From the NCBI GenBank assembly GCA_022821385.1, contig JAJEDR010000055.1:1-32320 (forward strand): DNA of 32,320 nt, written 5' to 3'. The notes beneath the pieces were generated by a model. That model was not told where the DNA came from. It ran no database searches and saw nothing but the letters and a program-made list of their open reading frames with translations. Shown here piece by piece: positions 17,626-23,735 of the stretch. Each line of letters opens with the position of its first letter. Position 1 is the first letter of the stretch. Made by a program: the position numbers and the translations under genes. The stretch comes from Rhodothermales bacterium. GTDB lineage: Bacteria > Bacteroidota > Rhodothermia > Rhodothermales > Bin80.

Positions 17626-18426
17626 CTATTGCTCCAAAATCCACGTCTCAGGAATCCAAAGATGCCACCTTGTCACCAACTTGTGGCTTGGCATAGTTGG
17701 GGCAAGCTTTGCATTACCCTTTGTCATTCTCTGCTTACAGGCATCTATGAGATAGGTGTTGCCTGATTCGCGTTCTGCCAAATAACCTAAACGCTTGAAG
17801 ATAGCCCCATTTCCTAGACGCTCTGCGTAGGATATCAGTTTCTCGTCCTGTCTGCATTCATGACGTAAGTATTCTGTAAAGCAGTCTGCCACATGTTGTA
17901 TTCCCCCTCCGAATTCAGGCTTGTTCAGGAGGTCCAGAATAGTTCGATTAACATCTGAGACACCAACCTTGATATTTTGGAACCACACAGGCTCAAGACC
18001 GAAAATCAAATCTGGGCGAATGTGCTTTACGGTATAGTGCAAGCCGAGCCGTCTCTGATATTTTGATCGCACAGGCCGACCTGTGACTACGACTGTGTCT
18101 CGGAAAATCTGTTCTGTAAGTCCCCAGTATTCGGCAGCGGTCCGGCCACCGATGTAAGCTGGATCGAATAATGCTGGTACGAACACCCAGGGATCATCCG
18201 GTACTTGTTCAATGTCAATAGAGGCGAGTTCAACCGTTGCATATATCCCTGGACCAACCCGCCGTAGCCAACCCTGACCAGCCCATCTGGAGAGCAGCTT
18301 AGAGGCAGCGGCCCGACTGACGCTTAGGGATCGCTCAACATTGTCAGTACGGACTATTTCCCCAGCGGTTTGCAATACAGTCGCCAGTCGAAGCCGTCCT
18401 TTTGGCAAATGTCTTTGTTTACTCAT
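17626..18426 (-). CDS. AbiEi-like antitoxin (type IV toxin-antitoxin, winged helix N-terminus)
   Basis: The 266-residue protein begins with a winged-helix segment (about residues 8-62) that includes 'LSVSRAAASKLLSRWAGQGWLRRVGPGIY', then a second domain with 'PAYIGGRTAAEYWGLTEQIF' and 'VSDVNRTILDLLNKPEFGGG'. This is the AbiEi antitoxin/transcription factor pattern. Known AbiEi proteins repress their own operon by binding inverted repeats upstream, and counter the AbiEii nucleotidyltransferase; AbiE systems are reported as phage-abortive modules. Here the toxin gene downstream is a short frameshifted remnant, so the antitoxin gene is intact but apparently alone. The reading frame is full length and without stops. 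Inverted repeats fitting autoregulation lie upstream (18435-18444 and 18490-18504). Confidence 0.8.
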   Translation of the reverse strand: MSKQRHLPKGRLRLATVLQTAGEIVRTDNVERSLSVSRAAASKLLSRWAGQGWLRRVGPGIYATVELASIDIEQVPDDPWVFVPALFDPAYIGGRTAAEYWGLTEQIFRDTVVVTGRPVRSKYQRRLGLHYTVKHIRPDLIFGLEPVWFQNIKVGVSDVNRTILDLLNKPEFGGGIQHVADCFTEYLRHECRQDEKLISYAERLGNGAIFKRLGYLAERESGNTYLIDACKQRMTKGNAKLAPTMPSHKLVTRWHLWIPETWILEQ

Positions 18427-18434
18427 CTCATAAT

Positions 18435-18444
18435 TAGTACACTA
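18435..18444. promoter_or_regulatory. Inverted repeat just upstream of the antitoxin start
   Basis: TAGT-AC-ACTA is a perfect 4-bp inverted repeat with a 2-base centre, 8 bases before the antitoxin ATG on the minus strand. The half-sites are the same TAGT/ACTA units as in the repeat at 18490-18504, in the opposite order. It is short enough to occur by chance, but its place and shared half-sites make it a candidate second operator for an AbiEi-type repressor. Confidence 0.35.
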
Positions 18445-18486
18445 TGACTCCATAAATTCTCAAAATGTGGCAATTACTACAAATGA

Positions 18487-18515
18487 ATTATACTATTCTA
18501 GTATGTTTCTGACCA
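18487..18515 (-). promoter_or_regulatory. Candidate sigma70-type promoter of the antitoxin gene
   Basis: On the minus strand a TGGTCA (18515-18510, four of six bases matching TTGACA) lies exactly 17 bases before a perfect TATAAT (18492-18487). Transcription would begin near 18480, about 55 bases before the antitoxin ATG. A perfect -10 of the E. coli kind is notable beside the TAnnTTTG-like elements of the host genes and fits, but does not prove, arrival of this locus by transfer. Confidence 0.55.
18490..18504. promoter_or_regulatory. Inverted repeat overlapping the antitoxin promoter (candidate operator)
   Basis: ATACTA-TTC-TAGTAT is a perfect inverted repeat with 6-bp arms and a 3-base centre. 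It begins inside the -10 element and fills most of the spacer of the candidate promoter, so a protein bound here would block RNA polymerase. Negative autoregulation by AbiEi through inverted repeats in its promoter is established for related systems; that this repeat serves it here is inference. Confidence 0.55.
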
Positions 18516-19163
18516 CTTTAGGGGTTGTATCTACGGAAATCGGAAATATGTGCACAAGATCATGTTCCATGCGAATGCAAAACCGGTTATAACAGTTTTC
18601 TGGAGTAAGCACGCGAGCACGATTTACCGTCTGCCACCAACTACTGTAATGTTGAAAGCCAATTCTTTGGCGACGACCAAAATGAGAACCGTTAAAAACG
18701 AAGAGACAGTTGCACTCCGTAATTGCAACTACAGGGTAGTCTTTGGGGAGGGTAAATGGAAAAGCGCAGAGCTACTCACGAACTTCATTAGGAAAGGTGG
18801 TTACGAACAAGCAGGTAACGGTGTTATTAAAAGAACGTAGTTTCGCACCGTTTGTCGTTGCAATAAGTCTTTACTCACATGCAAGTCCATTGATTTGGCA
18901 CGGGCCCCTATCGCAACTATATTCTGACAGCAATGAATTCGTCGGGATGCTCGGTGTCCATATTGGATTCAAGGACGGATAAGTTTCTTGACTACACAGA
19001 GTTCCGTATTGTCTGTATCACTATGCATAACAAGCAGCGGTCGCAGAGTGTGATACTAATTTTCTTCTCGGGCGTTGAATGCCTGATATATTGGCCTCGT
19101 CTCAGGTGCTCTCGTAACCCTGTGTCAGTGATCATTCACTAAACCACAATGCTATCGTGATCC
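18516..19163. other. A/T-richer region without a recognisable gene
   Basis: These 648 bases lie between the antitoxin promoter and the PhoX-like gene. Three overlapping + strand frames exist (18550-18840, 96 codons from GTG; 18743-18982, 79 codons; 18933-19142, 69 codons), none with a motif I recognise. The part of the first frame around 'LRNCNYRVVFGEGKWKSAELL' looks more protein-like than the rest, but no start signal supports it. No tRNA, terminal inverted repeat or transposase fragment was seen. It may be worn-out accessory DNA linked with the AbiE locus. Confidence 0.35.
18550..18840 (+). CDS. Possible small hypothetical protein (doubtful)
   Basis: A 96-codon frame opens at a GTG and ends in TAG, within an otherwise empty region. 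The product is basic, with 'KMRTVKNEETVALRNCNYRV' and 'GKWKSAELLTNFIRKGGYE' as its most ordered-looking parts. I do not recognise a family, there is no Shine-Dalgarno sequence, and an overlapping frame of similar length (18743-18982) is just as open. It may be a chance frame or the end of a broken gene; an internal ATG at 18682 would give a 52-residue product. Confidence 0.18.
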   Translation: MHKIMFHANAKPVITVFWSKHASTIYRLPPTTVMLKANSLATTKMRTVKNEETVALRNCNYRVVFGEGKWKSAELLTNFIRKGGYEQAGNGVIKRT

Positions 19164-20525
19164 ATGCAGTCTCTTAACAAGCCCAACACAGTTGCTTCTC
19201 GGCGTCAGTTTCTTCGAACATCCGGTGCATTTGCACTGGGTTTTTCCGGACTACACGCGTTTATAGGTTGTAATCCTTCATCTAAATCGGTGAAGGAGAG
19301 ATTCGGACCGCTAGTATCTGACCCCGCTGGAATTATGGATCTACCTTCGGGATTCAGCTATAAGATTATCTCTCGGGTGGGTGACCAGATGAGTGATGGT
19401 TTCTATGTACCCGGCGCAGCAGATGGCATGGCTACTTTCGCAGGGCCTTCCGGGCAGACAATAGTTGTACGAAACCATGAAGTAAACGCTGGGGCAGCTC
19501 CAGCCATGGGAGCCTTTGGTCCAGACAATGCATTGTTGAGCAAGTTGGATCCCAATCTCCTTTATGATGCGGGTACGGAAGGAAATCCTGCACTGGGAGG
19601 AACCACAACATTCGTGTACGATACCGCACGACAACAACTGGTTTCACAGTACCTGAGCCTTGCGGGCACACTGCGCAATTGCGCAGGCGGACCTACGCCT
19701 TGGAATACCTGGATTACGTGCGAGGAAATCACTACGCGGGCAGGGGAAGATGGAGCAACCAAGGATCACGGCTACGCTTTTCAGGTTCCGGCAAGTGCGA
19801 CACCGATGGTTGCTGTTCCTGAACCGCTGCGTGCAATGGGGCGGTTCAATCGCGAGGCGGTGGCTGTGGATCCGGCCACAAACATTATTTATCAAACGGA
19901 AGACACGCATGACAGCCTAATCTATCGGTTTATCCCGGGTGATCCGTCAGATATCGCAGCAGGCGGTCGGCTTCAGGCACTTCGTGTCAGAGACCAGGCC
20001 AGCCTGGATACACGCAACTGGGATGCACAAACAGTCCCTGTCGGGACCGTACTGGAAATAGATTGGCTGGACATGGAAGATGTTGAGGCACCGCTGGATG
20101 ATCTGCGTCTCCGTGGATTCGATCAGGGAGCGGCCAGATTTGCGCGGGGGGAAGGGATGTGGTATGGCAATGGTGCGGTGTACTTTGCCTGTACAAATGG
20201 AGGGGAAGCCGAGTGTGGTCAGATTTGGCGGCTAATCCCCGACGGAACGCTTGAGTTGTTCATCGAGCCGAACGATCCGGGCCTCATAGAAAATGCGGAT
20301 AACCTGACCGTAACTCCCTGGGGTGATTTGATCGTATGCGAAGACGGTTCAGATGAGCAGTTTCTTGTCGGAGTCACACCTGAAGGAGAACTCTACAAGT
20401 TTGCCCGCAATGCAGTCAGTAATTCCGAGTTGGCCGGTGCGACATTCTCTCCAGATGGAACGACATTGTTTGTGAACATCCAGCACGATGGGCTAACCCT
20501 GGCTATCACCGGCAATTGGACGTGA
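19164..20525 (+). CDS. Tat-exported PhoX/DUF839 family protein
   Basis: The 453-residue protein starts with a twin-arginine signal ('SRRQFLRTSG', R13-R14) whose hydrophobic run ends at 'AFIGC', so it may be a Tat lipoprotein lipidated at Cys36. The body has the DUF839/PhoX blocks: 'VVRNHEVN', 'CAGGPTPWNTWITCEE', 'FNREAVAVDP', 'IYQTEDTHDSLIYRF', 'NADNLTVTPWGDLIVCED' and 'TFSPDGTTLFVNIQ'. PhoX enzymes are calcium- and iron-dependent alkaline phosphatases folded as a beta-propeller; many DUF839 members are untested, so phosphatase activity is inference. It is shorter than typical PhoX (over 600 residues). It stands alone on the + strand and converges with the lipoprotein gene after 22 bp. Confidence 0.88.
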   Translation: MQSLNKPNTVASRRQFLRTSGAFALGFSGLHAFIGCNPSSKSVKERFGPLVSDPAGIMDLPSGFSYKIISRVGDQMSDGFYVPGAADGMATFAGPSGQTIVVRNHEVNAGAAPAMGAFGPDNALLSKLDPNLLYDAGTEGNPALGGTTTFVYDTARQQLVSQYLSLAGTLRNCAGGPTPWNTWITCEEITTRAGEDGATKDHGYAFQVPASATPMVAVPEPLRAMGRFNREAVAVDPATNIIYQTEDTHDSLIYRFIPGDPSDIAAGGRLQALRVRDQASLDTRNWDAQTVPVGTVLEIDWLDMEDVEAPLDDLRLRGFDQGAARFARGEGMWYGNGAVYFACTNGGEAECGQIWRLIPDGTLELFIEPNDPGLIENADNLTVTPWGDLIVCEDGSDEQFLVGVTPEGELYKFARNAVSNSELAGATFSPDGTTLFVNIQHDGLTLAITGNWT

Positions 20526-20547
20526 TAGATTTTTCGTGTGATGGTGG

Positions 20548-20979
20548 TCACATAAAAAGTCGCTCCTCAATCTCCTCAAAGAGCTCCTGATAGTATCTCC
20601 GGGCCCTTCGCGGGGACATGGAGCGCGCGTTGTACAGATTACCGGACTCAACCGATGGGTTGGCATCCTGCAGATCGAAGTTTAGCAGAACATGGGTTCC
20701 GTTATCTGCATTTGAGACCAGTGCAGAAACTTTCAGACGGGTAGGGCCACCGGAAAGGAAAGCGAAGAAAGCGCCCTCGGCACGGTAATCTGTGTTAATG
20801 ATTCCCTCGTCTTTCTCCGCGTCAATGATTGCAAATCCTTCTTCGGCAAGTGCCAGCACAGTAGCGTCAAACACGAAATCATAATCCAACTGGTAGATTC
20901 GTGAGCGTTCTTCTGAGGGTAGGCTCTGTGTGGTTGCGCAGCCTGCGACCAGTAGGGCGAGTAACAGGAAACGTTTCAT
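20548..20979 (-). CDS. Small BamC-like lipoprotein
   Basis: The 143-residue protein begins 'MKRFLLLALLVAGC', a lipoprotein signal with lipobox VAGC (Cys14). The mature part has the pattern 'YDFVFDATVLALAEEGFAIIDAEKDEGIINTDYR', which resembles BamC/NlpB-like folds in which one alpha/beta unit reads '(aromatic)-x-A-x-x-L-x-x-x-G-(hydrophobic)-x(n)-G-x-I-x-T'. This is a likeness of pattern only, and a link to outer-membrane assembly is not shown. The C-terminal part ('SPRRARRYYQELFEEIEERLFM') is a charged helix. The gene is on the minus strand, 76 bp after the end of the PHP gene in transcription order, so the two may be co-transcribed. Confidence 0.7.
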   Translation of the reverse strand: MKRFLLLALLVAGCATTQSLPSEERSRIYQLDYDFVFDATVLALAEEGFAIIDAEKDEGIINTDYRAEGAFFAFLSGGPTRLKVSALVSNADNGTHVLLNFDLQDANPSVESGNLYNARSMSPRRARRYYQELFEEIEERLFM

Positions 20980-21055
20980 GGGTTCTGGTTGGGGTAATTA
21001 TAATTGCTCTGTTTGCCTATTATACGCCTCAAAAGCGGCGAAAGTAACGTGAGTG

Positions 21056-22180
21056 TCAGTCGTTGGTCGTGACGGTGAGCGTTATTTCCGGGTGCGTGTT
21101 TGGCGCGGTAATCGCATTCATCACCTCAAACGATATCAGGTAAGGGGTTTCCTGCTCAAGTGTTTTGAGTGAAAATGTTGTTGTGGTGTGGGGGCTAACC
21201 TCCAAGATATCAATATCCTCGTGAAATGTCCATTCTGATGTGTTCCGTAGAATAAAGCGGGCATCTGAGTGATTTTCCAGTTGGACTTCCAGGATTGAGG
21301 TTCCTCCCCTGAATTCTGCGCCTGCAACGGTAATTGAGGCGTTAATGAGCGGCACGATTTCGGATTCTCTACCAATGAGTGTATTTCGGTGCCAGGCAAT
21401 GGTACGGCGTGCACGCAGACCTTCATGAATCCCTTCCGCTGTCCGCTCTTCTGCGAGCACCAATGTGACGGGGCGATGCCCTCCTTGGGCCACCTCAAAG
21501 TCCCAGTCAACGAGTCCATGAATGTCACTGGTACCAATGATGGCCAAGTTATTGGCCAACGCAATCTCGAGTGCCTCGTCGGAATAGGTAAACTGGTTAA
21601 CCACTTCTATTCCATGTAACAAATCCGCGTCAATAAGCTCTCTGTGCATATTCTCGAGCACAGCCACACCATCTGAGCGCTGTGAGGTCCATGCGGGATG
21701 ATTCCAGAATGCAAAACCACCCTGGCGTGCAACCTCTTCAAATACTTCCCTAGCATCTATTGCTTCTTCACCGACAGGGGCTACCAACGCATTGGCATCT
21801 GTTATGAATATGGCGTTCGCATGTCCAGGCGGCATGGACCGCGTAATTTCGGAGCCGGGAATAACGATCAGCGGGTGGTCTCCATTGGAGTTCACAGCTA
21901 CGTCAAAGGCGCGATTACGGTCAGGATTCGGGATATCGTGTCGATGTGGTTGATACTCCAGATGGTCGGTAATTGCGATTGCATCAAGTCCATCGCGATG
22001 CGCCTCTTGGACCCGGATGTTTGGCCAAACGCTCCCATCGGAGAAAACAGTGTGCATATGCAGGTCGCAGGCCAACGTATAGTATCCAGGTACATCAGGA
22101 AATTCGATGGCACGGTTTTGTTGCGCTTGGACACGGCTAGAAACTGCCAGGGAGATCAGAATAATTAGGATGCGGTACAC
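21056..22180 (-). CDS. Exported PHP-domain metal-dependent phosphoesterase-like protein
   Basis: The 374-residue protein has a Sec signal (about residues 1-19, ending 'VQAQ') and a PHP domain with a full set of metal-binding residues: H41, H43 and D48 in 'LHMHTVFSDG', H73 in 'TDH', E111 in 'GSEIT', H161 in 'NHP', and D219 and H221 in 'TSDIHG'. PHP proteins hydrolyse phosphoesters using two or three metals; most are cytoplasmic (DNA polymerase III, histidinol phosphatase), so an exported one points to a periplasmic substrate. A C-terminal region of about 110 residues after residue 260 looks like a beta-rich, immunoglobulin-type domain. The substrate cannot be read from sequence. It is transcribed divergently from pyk, with a 97-bp intergenic stretch. 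Confidence 0.87.
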   Translation of the reverse strand: MYRILIILISLAVSSRVQAQQNRAIEFPDVPGYYTLACDLHMHTVFSDGSVWPNIRVQEAHRDGLDAIAITDHLEYQPHRHDIPNPDRNRAFDVAVNSNGDHPLIVIPGSEITRSMPPGHANAIFITDANALVAPVGEEAIDAREVFEEVARQGGFAFWNHPAWTSQRSDGVAVLENMHRELIDADLLHGIEVVNQFTYSDEALEIALANNLAIIGTSDIHGLVDWDFEVAQGGHRPVTLVLAEERTAEGIHEGLRARRTIAWHRNTLIGRESEIVPLINASITVAGAEFRGGTSILEVQLENHSDARFILRNTSEWTFHEDIDILEVSPHTTTTFSLKTLEQETPYLISFEVMNAITAPNTHPEITLTVTTND

Positions 22181-22222
22181 GGGTATCGGGGTATGAGTTA
22201 GAAGTAGGGTCAGGTGCGTTGT

Positions 22223-22238
22223 GGTTCAAATATGAACC
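22223..22238. promoter_or_regulatory. Inverted repeat in the divergent PHP/pyk intergenic region
   Basis: GGTTCA-AATA-TGAACC is a perfect inverted repeat with 6-bp arms and a 4-base centre. It lies 43 bases upstream of the PHP gene start and 40 bases upstream of the pyk start, a natural place for a site that controls both. The minus strand reads TATTTG within it, close to a Bacteroidota -7 element for the PHP gene. No repressor gene is nearby to suggest which protein might bind. Confidence 0.45.
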
Positions 22239-22277
22239 TGCATCGTTTAATAACTGAAACTTAAACATTCGTGAGCA

Positions 22278-23732
22278 ATGTTTTCCCCATCAATGCCCAG
22301 GCATACCAAGATTATTTCGACGCTTGGGCCTGCTTCGAGCGATCGCGATACGATCAGTGAATTGATTGCAGCAGGGACGAATGTCATTCGCTTGAATTTT
22401 TCACATGGCACGCACGAGGATCATCGCGCTGCGGTTATGTGTGTTCGCGAGGAAGCTGCAAAACAGGGGCGGCAGATAGCAATCCTGCAGGATCTTCAGG
22501 GGCCACGTATTCGAGTGGGTCCTGTCCAAGGGGGGGCTGTTGAGCTGCATGAAGGAACGGAGGTGAAAATTTCTCCTTCTGCAGAGGCCGAGTCATCCGC
22601 AGAACACATATTTGTAAGCTATAAAGCCTTGGCTCTGGACTTGGCGCCGGGGGGACGCATTTTGATTGATGATGGCCGCCTGGAGCTCACGGTCAAATCA
22701 ATTTCGGAGGGAGAGGTGCACGCACATGTGGATGTTGGCGGGGAGTTAAAGTCACGTAAAGGGGTCAATTTTCCGCGTGTACGCACGAGTGGGCCTGCGC
22801 TCACAGAAAAAGATCTTGCAGACCTGAAAGTGGGGATTGATCTGAATGTTGACTGGATCGCACTGTCTTTTGTGCGTAACGAATCAGACGTCGTTCACCT
22901 GCGCAAGCATCTCAGGGCTGCAGGTCACCGAGCAGGTATTATTGCAAAAATTGAGAAACCTGAAGCGTTTGAGGCCATCGACAATATTCTGGCGGTCAGT
23001 GATGGCATCATGGTCGCACGTGGCGATCTGGGAATCGAAATGCCCATGGCATTGATCCCGCATGCACAGAAGACGATCATTCACAAATGTCTCCTGGCCG
23101 GTAAACCGGTAATCACAGCGACCCAAATGCTGGAGAGTATGATTGAAAACCACGTACCTACACGTGCGGAAGCGAGCGATGTAGCAAATGCGGTTCTTGA
23201 TGGAACAGATGCTGTGATGCTGAGCGGCGAGACCGCTGTAGGGGATCATCCCGCACATGTGGTCAAGGCTATGTCCAAAATTATCAGATCTGCGGAAGAG
23301 CACTGGTACGCACTCCCCAAAAACAGCCGCGGACTTCCAGATGGATTGAATTCAGTTGAGGGATTTGAGGATATCACCGATGCGGTGAGCCTTACTGCGT
23401 GTGAATTGGCTGCACATGTCGGGGCGCGGGCGCTGGTCTGCCTTACAGCGTCAGGTGCAACAGCCCGATCCCTTGCCAAACATCGTCCTCGCATGCCGGT
23501 ATATGCATTCACGGATGCACCAAGCGTTATTGGGCAGGTAGGGGTACTCTGGGGAACAAAAGCGTTCCAGATCCCTTTTCAGAGTGATACCGATGCCGGG
23601 GTCAGGTTGGTTCAGCAGACTCTGGTTAGTAAGGGGTATATAAGGAGTGGGGATTCAATCGTTATCTGTGCGGGGATGCCTTTACCTCGTAAAGGACGCA
23701 CCAATTTGGTTCATGTAAGCTATGTCGACTGA
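22278..23732 (+). CDS. pyk: Pyruvate kinase
   Basis: The 484-residue enzyme converts phosphoenolpyruvate and ADP to pyruvate and ATP, the last step of glycolysis. Family motifs are complete: 'TKIISTLGPAS', 'VIRLNFSHG', the catalytic Lys224 and metal ligands Glu226 and Asp250 in 'AKIEKPEAFEAID' and 'ARGDLGIE', then 'ATQMLESMI', 'PTRAEASDVANAVLDGTDA' and 'MLSGETA'. The C-terminal domain is of the common tetramer type. The start could be ATG 22278 or the Met at 22293, which matches more closely the usual N-terminus 'MxxHTKIISTLGP'. The next gene begins three bases after the stop, suggesting shared transcription. Confidence 0.96.
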   Translation: MFSPSMPRHTKIISTLGPASSDRDTISELIAAGTNVIRLNFSHGTHEDHRAAVMCVREEAAKQGRQIAILQDLQGPRIRVGPVQGGAVELHEGTEVKISPSAEAESSAEHIFVSYKALALDLAPGGRILIDDGRLELTVKSISEGEVHAHVDVGGELKSRKGVNFPRVRTSGPALTEKDLADLKVGIDLNVDWIALSFVRNESDVVHLRKHLRAAGHRAGIIAKIEKPEAFEAIDNILAVSDGIMVARGDLGIEMPMALIPHAQKTIIHKCLLAGKPVITATQMLESMIENHVPTRAEASDVANAVLDGTDAVMLSGETAVGDHPAHVVKAMSKIIRSAEEHWYALPKNSRGLPDGLNSVEGFEDITDAVSLTACELAAHVGARALVCLTASGATARSLAKHRPRMPVYAFTDAPSVIGQVGVLWGTKAFQIPFQSDTDAGVRLVQQTLVSKGYIRSGDSIVICAGMPLPRKGRTNLVHVSYVD

Positions 23733-23735
23733 TCC

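Noticed and set aside
17426..17755. 109-codon + strand ORF overlapping the end of the antitoxin gene
   Set aside because: It is the complementary shadow of the antitoxin C-terminus and the AbiEii-like remnant; the minus-strand reading gives family motifs, this one gives none.
20537..20552. Hairpin TGTGA-TGGTGG-TCACA between convergent genes as a bidirectional terminator
   Set aside because: The stem is only 5 bp, it overlaps the lipoprotein stop codon, and a proper T-run follows on neither strand.
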